Positions 17,368 through 24,752 of a DNA stretch of 39,161 bases are shown in pieces. The stretch spans positions 1 to 39,161 of the forward strand of contig JAGBBQ010000016.1 of the NCBI GenBank assembly GCA_017938425.1, in the 5' to 3' direction. Numbering within the stretch: the first letter of the stretch is position 1; the number at the start of each line of letters is the position of its first letter. Made by a program: the position numbers and the translations under genes. Under the pieces are notes generated by a model. That model ran no database searches and was not told the DNA's origin. It saw nothing but the letters and a program-made list of their open reading frames with translations. This DNA comes from Clostridia bacterium (lineage in GTDB: Bacteria > Bacillota > Clostridia > Oscillospirales > CAG-272).

Positions 17368-17985
17368 TTATATCATTTTTCTGATATGAGAACAGATCAT
17401 TTCAAGCGCGACGGGGTTGTCCCCGCCGCCGGGAACGATGATGTCGGCAAACTTTTTGTTTGGCTCCACAAAGGCATCGTGCATCGGCTTGACGGTGGTG
17501 AGATACTGATCGATCACGGAGCAGAGCGTGCGCGCGCGCTCCTCGGTATCTCTTAAAATGCGGCGCAGAATGCGCTCGTCTGCATCGGTGTCAACGAAGA
17601 TCTTGAGGTCGAGCCTGTCGCGGATCCTTTCGTCCGAAAGGATCAGAATGCCCTCGAGGATCACCACGCGGCGCCACTCCGTATGAAGCGTATCGCGCCC
17701 TCTGTTATGTACTGTATAATCGTAGATCGGCACGTCGATCGCACGGCCCTCGCGCAGCATATCGAGATGGTGGCAGAGCAGGTCGGTCTCAAAGGCGTTC
17801 GGGTGATCGTAGTTCTGCAGGCAGCGCTCCTCGTAGCTCTTTTCGGACTGATCGAGATAATAGCTGTCGTGCGCAATGAGGCAGGCATCCTCGCCGAAGG
17901 CCTCGCACAGATGCCTTGCGAGCGTCGTCTTTCCGCTTCCCGTGCCGCCCGCGATGCCGACGAATATGGTTTTCGTGTTATTCAT
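17368..17985 (-). CDS. udk: Uridine kinase
   Basis: 205 residues from the ATG at 17985, with AAAGGAG ten bases upstream; the longer in-frame extension starts upstream of the promoter and was rejected. The P-loop is GGTGSGKT (13-20), followed by HDSYYLD (lid and base-binding region), NYDHPNAFETD, PIYDYTVHNR and EGILILSD, all characteristic of uridine/cytidine kinases of the PRK/UPRTase-kinase superfamily. It phosphorylates uridine (and often cytidine) to the monophosphate in pyrimidine salvage. The length is typical. First gene of the operon with YitT and the acyltransferase. Confidence 0.9.
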   Translation of the reverse strand: MNNTKTIFVGIAGGTGSGKTTLARHLCEAFGEDACLIAHDSYYLDQSEKSYEERCLQNYDHPNAFETDLLCHHLDMLREGRAIDVPIYDYTVHNRGRDTLHTEWRRVVILEGILILSDERIRDRLDLKIFVDTDADERILRRILRDTEERARTLCSVIDQYLTTVKPMHDAFVEPNKKFADIIVPGGGDNPVALEMICSHIRKMI

Positions 17986-18006
17986 AAGCCACACTCCTTT
18001 ACCCAC

Positions 18007-18035
18007 ATTGTAGCATACTTTTACCCGTTCGTCAA
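18007..18035 (-). promoter_or_regulatory. Promoter of the udk operon
   Basis: Minus strand: -35 TTGACG (18035-18030), 17-bp spacer, -10 TACAAT (18012-18007), with TGC before the -10. It is among the best promoters in the window and is divergent from the promoter at 18138. Confidence 0.8.
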
Positions 18036-18137
18036 GGAAATTCGTTCGGCATCGCGGGCATTTTTTGTCTTTTGTAGAGATAACCAAATTTTTGCGCGCT
18101 CGCCCCTGCCGTTTTATTTGAAAATAAGAAAAACACC

Positions 18138-18166
18138 TTGAAAAAAGAGCGTGGATATAGTACAAT
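18138..18166 (+). promoter_or_regulatory. Promoter of the XRE-kinase / GH42-like / mutarotase operon
   Basis: -35 TTGAAA (18138-18143), 17-bp spacer, -10 TACAAT (18161-18166). It decides the start of the following gene: any start before about 18173 would lie upstream of the transcript. Confidence 0.75.
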
Positions 18167-18194
18167 AAAGAAAAACGATCACGGAGGCGTATGT

Positions 18195-19379
18195 ATGTAT
18201 TCGCAAAAGGCCTTGGCCGATAATATCCGCTATCACCGCGTCCGTCTCGGGCTCTCGCAAAGGGAGATCGCCGAGCAGCTGGATGTTTCGGTGCAGGCGG
18301 TCTCCAAATGGGAGCGCGGTCTTGCCGCCCCCGAGCTGTTTGCTCTGTGCGGTCTCGCGGGCGTTTTCGGCGTGAGCGTGGATGCGCTTCTCAGCACCTT
18401 TTCCGCCTCTGCGACCGCACCTGCCTTTATCGGGGTGGATGGCGGCGGCGGGAAAACCGAGTTTGTTCTCTTCACCGCATCGGGCGAGGTGCTCGGGCGC
18501 GAGCTTCTCTCCGCCACGAACCCGAATACGGTCGGGATCGACCGTACCTGCAGCGTGCTGAAGGAGGGGATCGATAAGCTGCTTCCCCTGGCGCGCAACG
18601 GCGTGAAGGGTATCCACGTCGGCATAGCGGGTATACCGAGCGGATCGAGGCGTGATTATGTCGCGCGCTACCTGAAGGATACCTATCCCGCGGTCCTCTC
18701 GCGCGTGAGCGGCGACGCGGAAAGCGTGGTTGCCTGCTGCGACGGTGCGGAGCGCGGCATCTTTGCCACGGTCGGTATGGGCTCCTGCGTGTTCGCCAAA
18801 ACAGAGCAGGGCACGCGCGGCTTTGGCGGCGGCGGTTATCTCTTGGATGACGGCGGCTCGGGCTTCGATATCGGCAGAGAGGCAATGCGTGCGGTTCTGT
18901 ATGCCGAGCAGGGCATCGGGGAGAAAACGCTTCTTTCCGAGCGGATCAACGAAAGGCTCGGCGCGCATTTTCTCACGCGCATCACAGAGCTTTACGGCGG
19001 TGCGCCGCGCTCGATCTCCTCGCTTGCGCCGCTCGTGTTTGACGCAATGCGCGCGTCAGATGCGGTGGCGAGTGGCATCGTGAAAAGGAGCTTTGAGACC
19101 CTGGCGGATCGCATCACGCTCGCAAGGCAGCTTACGAATGCGGGGGATACCCTCGTTTTCAGCGGCGGGCTTCTGAACGTATCCGAGCTTTGGATGCCGA
19201 TTTTGCTTGCGCGCTTGCCCTATCACCCGAATGTGATCATCCCGCGTCTGCCGCAGATCTTCGGCGCGTGTCGGCTGGCGCTAAGCGCGTTCGGCGGCGG
19301 CGCCGTTCTGCCCGAGGGGCGTTATCTGGAGGAATACGAAAGACTGAAGCGAAGCCAATCGGTCTTCGGCCGATCTTGA
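18195..19379 (+). CDS. XRE helix-turn-helix fused to a BadF/BadG-type sugar kinase domain
   Basis: 394 residues starting MYSQKALADN; GGAGG lies at 18183-18187. Residues 7-65 are a clear XRE/Cro helix-turn-helix (LGLSQREIAEQLDVSVQAVS, KWERG). From residue 78 a BcrA/BadF/BadG ATPase domain of the N-acetylglucosamine-kinase type follows: FIGVDGGGGKTEFVLF (78-93), DGAERGIFATVGMGS, GGGGYLLDDGGSGFDIGREA and LVFSGGLL. This mirrors ROK repressors (HTH plus kinase fold) but uses a different kinase family. It probably senses or phosphorylates an amino sugar or hexose and represses its own operon. It is followed 15 bp later by a GH42-like enzyme and then rhamnose mutarotase. Confidence 0.85.
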   Translation: MYSQKALADNIRYHRVRLGLSQREIAEQLDVSVQAVSKWERGLAAPELFALCGLAGVFGVSVDALLSTFSASATAPAFIGVDGGGGKTEFVLFTASGEVLGRELLSATNPNTVGIDRTCSVLKEGIDKLLPLARNGVKGIHVGIAGIPSGSRRDYVARYLKDTYPAVLSRVSGDAESVVACCDGAERGIFATVGMGSCVFAKTEQGTRGFGGGGYLLDDGGSGFDIGREAMRAVLYAEQGIGEKTLLSERINERLGAHFLTRITELYGGAPRSISSLAPLVFDAMRASDAVASGIVKRSFETLADRITLARQLTNAGDTLVFSGGLLNVSELWMPILLARLPYHPNVIIPRLPQIFGACRLALSAFGGGAVLPEGRYLEEYERLKRSQSVFGRS

Positions 19380-19394
19380 AAGCAGGAGAGTATT

Positions 19395-21467
19395 ATGAAA
19401 GCAAGACTGACCTACACGGGAGAGCAGTGCGCGATCGCGCTTGAGAATGAAACGCTGATGCCCGTAGCATATATGAGCTATGCACCGCTGAAGGAGAATC
19501 TCGACGAAATGAAGCGCATCGGCGTGCGCCTTTTTATGTTCCCGATCTACGCGGGCGACGAGGGCATTAATATGGAAAGCGGGCTGCGCCCCCTCTACGA
19601 CGGCTTTTTCAAGGGCTACGGAGAATACGATTTCACCGTAGTGGATGAAATGCTTTCGCGGCTGGCTCCCACGGGGAAGGAGGACGTGTTCGTCATTCCG
19701 CGCATCTGTCTTGAGCCGCCGATCTGGTGGCAGAGGCTGCATCCCGAGGAGGTTGCGAGAGATAGCCGCGGCGAGGCGCAAAGAGAGTGCTTCGCATCGA
19801 AAAAATGGCTCTCGGATATGACGGTGGCGCTCGAGGCGCTGATCGACCATCTTCGCGCATCCAAATGGGCAGAGCGCATCATCGGCTATCATATCGCCGC
19901 GGGCGGTACCGAGGAATGGGCGTATCAATGCCGATACGATCCGCAGTATTACGATTACAGCGAGGTGAACCTTCGCGCGTATCGGGAATTTCTGAGGGCG
20001 CGCTACGGTAGCCTTGCGGCGATCGCGGCGGCGCACAAAAAGGATTATAAGAAATTCGAGGATATCCGCTTTCCGCATCCCGTCGAGCGCGAGTATGCAA
20101 AAAACGGCTACCTGCGCGATCCCGATACGGAGCGTGCGGTGCTGGATTACTACGATTATCACAACGAGAGCGTGGCGGATGCCATCCTCTATTTCTGCCG
20201 TGAGGCAAAGGAATATACGGGCGGCGAGCAGCTCGTGGGCGCCTTCTACGGCTACGTGTTCGCGATGCCGCAGAACTTCAAGGGTCTGCACGCGCTCGGC
20301 AAGGTGCTCGCCTCTCCGTACATCGACTTTCTTTCCACCACCAACTGTGGCGCGCATTGGAGCTTCTCCTCCGCCGTCGAGAGCGCAAGGCTGCATAAGA
20401 AGCTCTGGATGTGCGAGGGAGATATCCGCACCTGCCTCTCTGCGGGGATGGGAAAAAATCTTGCCCATGCGATGCCCGATAACGATTATTATGACAGCGC
20501 GGTCTGGCACGGCCCGGAAACGGTGAAGGGAAGCGTGGATAAGCTCACGCAGGCGCTTGCGCGCATTGCCACCGCATCGGTCGGCATCTGGTGGTTCGAT
20601 ATGTTCGGCGGCTGGTTTAAAAACGAAGAGATGCAGCGCGTCATCGCGCGGAGCATCCCTCTGCTTGCCGAGCAGAAAAACGAGCTCTTTGTCACCGAGG
20701 TCGCCTTCGTCGTGGACGAGCGCGGGCATAAGTATTCCTCGCTCGATGCACGCTCCCTGCTTTATGCGACGCGGGAGCTGACCGAAAATATGGAGCTCGC
20801 GGGCTTTCCCTACGATAATTATCTTCTTTCGGATATCGCGGATCCCGCGTTCCCCGCGGATAAATACCGTCTGATCATTTTCCTTGCCGCCGTCGATCCT
20901 GCGGATCGTGAGCTTTCCGCCATTGCCGAAAAGCTGAAAAGGGACGGAAAAACGCTTCTGTTCCTCGGTAGCAGCGGCGCGCACAGCGAGGCGCTCTGCG
21001 AGTTTTCTCTGGAGGCAAGACCCGAATATACGGCAAAGAAGGCAGACTTCCGCGGCGAGGTGTATCCGAAGCACCCCACGCCGGCACCCACCCTCGTAAG
21101 AGAGGAGGGCTACGTGCTCTCTCGCTTTGAGGACGGTGCGCCCGCCGTGCTCTGGAAGGCGTGCGATGGGTATCACGCGGTGCTCTCGCTGCCGCTGGCT
21201 ATGCCGTCCTCTCTGCTGCGCCATATCGCTCTTCTTGCGGGCGTGCATCTCTATAATCGCAAGGGGGATGCCGTATTCGCGGGCGGTGAGTATATCGGTC
21301 TGTGGGCGAAGGAGAGCGGCTACCGCCGTATCTGCTTGCCCGAGGCGGATCTTGCAGCGACGGACTTTATGACGGGCAAGAGCGTCACGGTCAACGATCG
21401 GTTTGTGGATTTGTGGATGGAGAAGGATGATATGCGCCTTCTGCATTTTGAGAGGAAAAGTAAATAA
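19395..21467 (+). CDS. GH42-like beta-galactosidase family protein
   Basis: 690 residues, close to GH42 length, no signal peptide. A clan GH-A TIM barrel covers residues about 20-370. IIGYHIAAGGTEEW (162-175) supplies the likely acid/base Glu (E173 or E174), followed by the GH42-type segment YREFLRARYGSLAAIAAAH (196-214). WMCEGDIRT (338-346) supplies the likely nucleophile E341. Residues about 390-600 match the GH42 trimerisation-like (flavodoxin-like) domain. Substrate is probably a beta-galactoside or a related glycoside; exact specificity is open. AGGAG precedes the ATG. The stop codon lies inside the palindrome at 21460-21475. Middle gene of the operon. Confidence 0.75.
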   Translation: MKARLTYTGEQCAIALENETLMPVAYMSYAPLKENLDEMKRIGVRLFMFPIYAGDEGINMESGLRPLYDGFFKGYGEYDFTVVDEMLSRLAPTGKEDVFVIPRICLEPPIWWQRLHPEEVARDSRGEAQRECFASKKWLSDMTVALEALIDHLRASKWAERIIGYHIAAGGTEEWAYQCRYDPQYYDYSEVNLRAYREFLRARYGSLAAIAAAHKKDYKKFEDIRFPHPVEREYAKNGYLRDPDTERAVLDYYDYHNESVADAILYFCREAKEYTGGEQLVGAFYGYVFAMPQNFKGLHALGKVLASPYIDFLSTTNCGAHWSFSSAVESARLHKKLWMCEGDIRTCLSAGMGKNLAHAMPDNDYYDSAVWHGPETVKGSVDKLTQALARIATASVGIWWFDMFGGWFKNEEMQRVIARSIPLLAEQKNELFVTEVAFVVDERGHKYSSLDARSLLYATRELTENMELAGFPYDNYLLSDIADPAFPADKYRLIIFLAAVDPADRELSAIAEKLKRDGKTLLFLGSSGAHSEALCEFSLEARPEYTAKKADFRGEVYPKHPTPAPTLVREEGYVLSRFEDGAPAVLWKACDGYHAVLSLPLAMPSSLLRHIALLAGVHLYNRKGDAVFAGGEYIGLWAKESGYRRICLPEADLAATDFMTGKSVTVNDRFVDLWMEKDDMRLLHFERKSK

Positions 21468-21475
21468 TTATTTAC
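21460..21475. repeat. 16-bp perfect palindrome between the GH42-like and mutarotase genes
   Basis: GTAAATAATTATTTAC is self-complementary across all 16 bases. It overlaps the TAA of the upstream gene and lies 26 bp before the rhaM ATG. It may be an operator or an RNA hairpin affecting rhaM expression, or chance in A/T-rich sequence. Confidence 0.4.
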
Positions 21476-21501
21476 AAATACAAACAAAAAGGAGAAACAT
21501 T

Positions 21502-21819
21502 ATGGAACGTTATGCTTGGAAGGCGATCCTCCTCGAGGGGAAGAAGGAGGAGTATGTGCGCCGTCACGATGAGATCTGGCCGGAGATGAAGGAGCTGCTG
21601 AAGGCCGCAGGGATCAAAAACTATTCGATCTGGAACGTCGGCAACGATCTCTTCGGCTACTACGAGTGCGAGAAGGGCATCGAGTACGCGACGCGCGTGC
21701 AGGCCGAGAGCCCGATCGTGGATAAGTGGAACGAGTATATGAAGGACGTTATGGTGATGCCGCTCGATCCCGAAACGGGCGCGCAGCCGCATCTCGAGGA
21801 GGTCTTTTATCTCGCGTAA
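21502..21819 (+). CDS. rhaM: L-rhamnose mutarotase
   Basis: 105 residues, the usual length. It has the family signature EYVRRHDEIWPEMKELLKAA (17-36), with His22 at the position of the catalytic His of E. coli RhaM, then YSIW and LFGYYEC, a conserved KWNEYMKDVM, and the end LEEVFYLA. It interconverts alpha and beta anomers of L-rhamnose in the cytoplasm. AAAAAGGAG precedes the ATG. No rhaABD genes are in the window, so the rest of the rhamnose pathway must be elsewhere. Its presence implies that the operon handles rhamnose-containing material or a similar 6-deoxy sugar. Confidence 0.9.
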   Translation: MERYAWKAILLEGKKEEYVRRHDEIWPEMKELLKAAGIKNYSIWNVGNDLFGYYECEKGIEYATRVQAESPIVDKWNEYMKDVMVMPLDPETGAQPHLEEVFYLA

Positions 21820-21824
21820 ACGAA

Positions 21825-21858
21825 GAAAGCAGCAGTGACCGCGGTCACTGCTGCTTTC
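21825..21858. terminator. Bidirectional intrinsic terminator
   Basis: GAAAGCAGCAGTGACC (21825-21840) and GGTCACTGCTGCTTTC (21843-21858) form a perfect long stem. It lies between rhaM and the convergent esterase gene. The U-tract is short (CCTTT on the plus side, TTCG on the minus side). Confidence 0.75.
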
Positions 21859-21860
21859 CT

Positions 21861-22808
21861 TTAAAGAGCGGCGAGCTCTCTGTGCATCAGCAAAAGATAA
21901 TCGTTCGGGAAATCGTGATGCACGAAGGGATACATTTCGATGCTCTTTTCGCACTTCGCGTGGTGGTACGCCGAATAAACGTAGGGTGGCAGGCAGATCG
22001 GGTCCGCAAGTGCAAGGCAGAAGGAAACGGGCACCTTTAAGAGCGAAACCATATTGACAATATCAAAATACGAAAGCGTATCCATCACCGCATCCGTCTT
22101 GTCGGGATATACGCGCAGGTAGGCGTGCGTAGAGTCAAAAACGCCGCTGCCGCTCTCGGTCCTCTCCTTCAGGCAGCAATAGCTTGTGACTATGGAATAG
22201 CACTTCGCGGACCTGCCGCTCAGCGCGGAGGCCGCGATGGAAAGTGCACCGCCCTGGCTTACGCCGGCAGTCACGATGCGCGCAGGATCCACCTCGTCGA
22301 GTGTTGCGATCACGTCCATTGCACGCACGGCATCGAGATAAATGTTTTTCAAATAAAACTCATTTTTATCCAGAACGCCTCGGGTCATCAGTCCGCCCAT
22401 GCGGTCGCCGCTTGTGTATACCGCCTTGTCAACACTCGTGCCGCCCTGCGAGCGGACGTCCATCGCGAAGCAGCATACGCCGGTCGCAAGAATATCGTGA
22501 TGAATGACCTTATATCCGGATCCGCCGTGGAAAAAAGCCACGCAGGGAAGCTTTTCGTTCTCCTTGCCGACAGGGCAGGAAAAATACGCGTGGATCTCGG
22601 TGTCATCGTGTGTATTAAAGGTGATCTCGTAGGTGGTGAAGGTTTTGTCATAAGGAAGCGATAGCTTCTCTCTTTTCACAACGAGCTCTTTTTTTCTGAG
22701 ATCCTTTACCGCCTCTGTCCAAAAGTCGGCAAAATCTTCCTTTTTTGTTTGTGGGAAAATTTGTTTTTTCAGCGCTTCTTCTCTTTGTGCGACATATTTT
22801 GAATCCAT
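21861..22808 (-). CDS. Acetylxylan esterase / cephalosporin-C deacetylase family (AXE1)
   Basis: 315 residues, the typical length, alpha/beta hydrolase fold. Oxyanion segment HGGSG (94-98), DVRSQGGTS (117-125) characteristic of the AXE1/CE7 family, nucleophile S184 in GVSQGG (182-187), acid D269 (LADPICLPP) and His in VHHDF (296-300). The family removes acetyl groups from xylo- and other acetylated oligosaccharides inside the cell. GGAGAG precedes the ATG. Single-gene unit with its own promoter and candidate activator sites. It probably deacetylates glycan fragments before the glycosidases of neighbouring modules act (inference). Confidence 0.9.
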   Translation of the reverse strand: MDSKYVAQREEALKKQIFPQTKKEDFADFWTEAVKDLRKKELVVKREKLSLPYDKTFTTYEITFNTHDDTEIHAYFSCPVGKENEKLPCVAFFHGGSGYKVIHHDILATGVCCFAMDVRSQGGTSVDKAVYTSGDRMGGLMTRGVLDKNEFYLKNIYLDAVRAMDVIATLDEVDPARIVTAGVSQGGALSIAASALSGRSAKCYSIVTSYCCLKERTESGSGVFDSTHAYLRVYPDKTDAVMDTLSYFDIVNMVSLLKVPVSFCLALADPICLPPYVYSAYHHAKCEKSIEMYPFVHHDFPNDYLLLMHRELAAL

Positions 22809-22852
22809 GTTATTCTCTCCTTTTCCGAGATTATTGTTTGATTTACGGTTTT

Positions 22853-22909
22853 ATTATAGCATACCTCAAATGAGAAAATATTGCAAAATTATTTTTTTAT
22901 ATTGCAAAA
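22853..22909 (-). promoter_or_regulatory. Extended -10 promoter with 21-bp spaced repeats, esterase gene
   Basis: Minus strand: extended -10 TGC-TATAAT (22861-22853) with no recognisable -35. Upstream, ATATTGCAAAA occurs at 22878-22888 and 22899-22909, an exact 21-bp offset. The nearer copy covers the -35 position. This is the geometry of two AraC-type half-sites at an activator-dependent promoter. Which regulator binds is unknown. Confidence 0.5.
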
Positions 22910-22989
22910 ATAATATGGGTATGCTAAAATTTTATTTAAAAAGATCACCGGCTGCTCCCAAAAGACGTATTTTGCGGAGAAGCAACAAT

Positions 22990-23023
22990 AAAAAATGCCT
23001 GCGTTTTTTCGCAGGCATTTTTT
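22990..23023 (-). terminator. Intrinsic terminator of the Gfo-Gfo-isomerase operon
   Basis: TGCCTGCG (22996-23003) pairs with CGCAGGCA (23010-23017), with six A on one side and six T on the other. It starts 2 bp after the isomerase stop codon on the minus strand and could also work on the plus strand. Confidence 0.9.
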
Positions 23024-23024
23024 A

Positions 23025-23879
23025 TCAAAGAGAGAAGTGCGCCCTTGCGTACTCCGCCGCCTTTTTTATGTCGGCAGAGGGGTCGGCGCCGGTCTCGCGC
23101 TCAATGGTAAGGAAGCCGTCGTATCCGATCTCCTTCAGCGCGGTAATGTAAGCATCAAAGTTCACGTCACCCTCACCCACGGGGGTTTCGATGAAATAAT
23201 CCGCAACGTTGAGTGCCTCAATACCGCCGTCCGCAAAGTGATTGTAGATCTCGAGCGGATCGGATCTTTGGAGCATTTTTCCGTCCTTGAGATGCGTATG
23301 CACGATTTTTTCCTTGCAAAGTCTGACAGCCTCGGCGGGATCCTGTCCCGTAACCATCACGAAGTTGGCAGGGTCAAGGTTGATGCCAACGCCGTCGCCC
23401 GCCCTGCAAACGAAGGCGTAGAGCACGGGTGCGGTCTCGGGGCCGGTCTCGATCGCGAGCGTTACGCCTTTTGCGGCGGCGTAAGCACCGCATTCCTTCA
23501 GCGCCGCGAGCATTACCCGATATTTTTCGCTATTCTCGTCCTCGGGGATCACGCCGATGTGCGTAGTAACGACATTCGTGCCGAAGGCGACCGCGAGATC
23601 CACGATGCGCTTCGTCTTTTCGATCCTTTCGGGATTTTCTTCCGCTCTTTCAAAGCCGTGGCCGCCGAGGTCGCCGCAAAGCGCGCTGACGGTGAGGCCG
23701 TGCTTTCGGAGGAGCGCCTTATATTCGCAGAGCTTCTCTTCGTTTCCGAGCAGCGCGTCGGGGCAGATATCACCGCCGACGGCGTACATCTGGATGCCGT
23801 CGAGTCCGAGCGCGCCCGCAAGCGCAATGCTCTCTGCCATCGGGCGCTTAAAGCAATCGCTGATAACACCAAGCTTCAT
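23025..23879 (-). CDS. Sugar phosphate isomerase/epimerase-like TIM barrel
   Basis: 284 residues. AP endonuclease 2 / xylose-isomerase-like barrel beginning MKLGVISDCF, with GLDGIQMYA, VVTTHIGVIP, LAIETGPE (Glu ligand), INLDPANFVM (Asp ligand), IVHTHLKDG (His ligand) and LTIERE (Glu ligand). Members isomerise or epimerise sugars or cyclitols, or cleave 3-keto-glycosides by elimination or hydration. AAAGGAAG precedes the ATG. It is the last gene of a tightly packed operon with two Gfo/Idh/MocA proteins (15-bp gap), which supports a role with keto-sugar intermediates. Terminator directly follows. Confidence 0.88.
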   Translation of the reverse strand: MKLGVISDCFKRPMAESIALAGALGLDGIQMYAVGGDICPDALLGNEEKLCEYKALLRKHGLTVSALCGDLGGHGFERAEENPERIEKTKRIVDLAVAFGTNVVTTHIGVIPEDENSEKYRVMLAALKECGAYAAAKGVTLAIETGPETAPVLYAFVCRAGDGVGINLDPANFVMVTGQDPAEAVRLCKEKIVHTHLKDGKMLQRSDPLEIYNHFADGGIEALNVADYFIETPVGEGDVNFDAYITALKEIGYDGFLTIERETGADPSADIKKAAEYARAHFSL

Positions 23880-23894
23880 ATTCTCTTCCTTTCT

Positions 23895-24752
23895 TTATCC
23901 GAGTGCGGCAAGATTCACCGCCTTGCCCGGCGCTTCTGCCGCAAGGAGTGCGCCCTCGCGCACACGCATTGCCTCTAAGGTCTCCTCCTTCGGGAAGGGA
24001 AGCGCGCCGCCATCGAAGAAGGTGAGGATCGCCTCCAGCAGGGAGGGGAAGATGTCGGAGATGATATTTTTATGCAGATCGCCCTTTTCGCCGTGGGCGT
24101 AGACCGAAAAGCCGAGGCTCGGCGCATAGACCATCGCGCCCGCTCTGCCGTCGGGATAGGTAACGGTAAGATGCGTCTGCGAGCCTACCTTTTCGGCACT
24201 TACACTTTCTGCCCCCACGCCGAGCGTCTTAACGAGCATCTCGATCATATGCACTGCGTATTCGGGCAGATTTGAGCCACCGCCCGTGAACAGGACGTCC
24301 GTAGCGCCCACGGCACCCGCAAGCTCGCTTGCGTAGCGAAGCGCGGAGGAGGAGAAGAAGGGCGTTCCGTATTTTTCGCCGATCGCATAGATCTTCTTGG
24401 CGGTTTTGTAGTCGGGAGCAAAGGTTTTGTCAATATAAGTTGGCTTTTTATGCTTTAAAACCGCCTCGGCAAGGTGCAGATGCGCCTCGGGATTAGAGGG
24501 GGCAAGGATGATGATCGCATCACTTTTTTCACAAAGCGCATCGATCGTGTCGCATCTCTCGACGCCGAAGTCGCGGCACCACTCTGCCGTGCTTCTTCCG
24601 TCATAGGGCGAGACGTCCACCTCCGCGTAGGCGTAAGCGAGCTCGTAGGGGAGCGAGAGCTTCCTCGCCGCCGCCTCGATCCAGGCGGGATAATTGTTTG
24701 CGTGCCACTCGCTGATATAGAGATCCACGAAGCCGATCTTCTTTTTCTTCAT
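23895..24752 (-). CDS. Gfo/Idh/MocA-like protein with altered N-terminal motif
   Basis: 285 residues from the ATG at 24752, overlapping the upstream TGA by one base (TGATG); a GTG one codon earlier is also possible, with GGAGG seven bases before it. The order of Rossmann and C-terminal domains fits Gfo/Idh/MocA, but the N-terminus reads GFVDLYISEWHANNYPAW (7-24) with no GxGxxG, and the EKP position reads IDKTFAP (107-113). EYAVHMIEML corresponds to the catalytic region of the second domain. It may have lost or changed cofactor use, and may serve as a partner subunit or divergent dehydrogenase. Translationally coupled to the canonical family member at 24752-25819. Confidence 0.75.
   Translation of the reverse strand: MKKKKIGFVDLYISEWHANNYPAWIEAAARKLSLPYELAYAYAEVDVSPYDGRSTAEWCRDFGVERCDTIDALCEKSDAIIILAPSNPEAHLHLAEAVLKHKKPTYIDKTFAPDYKTAKKIYAIGEKYGTPFFSSSALRYASELAGAVGATDVLFTGGGSNLPEYAVHMIEMLVKTLGVGAESVSAEKVGSQTHLTVTYPDGRAGAMVYAPSLGFSVYAHGEKGDLHKNIISDIFPSLLEAILTFFDGGALPFPKEETLEAMRVREGALLAAEAPGKAVNLAALG

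Noticed and set aside
19281..21446. 721-codon minus-strand frame opposite the GH42-like gene
   Set aside because: Same antisense effect; the plus-strand protein has clear catalytic motifs, ribosome binding site and operon context.
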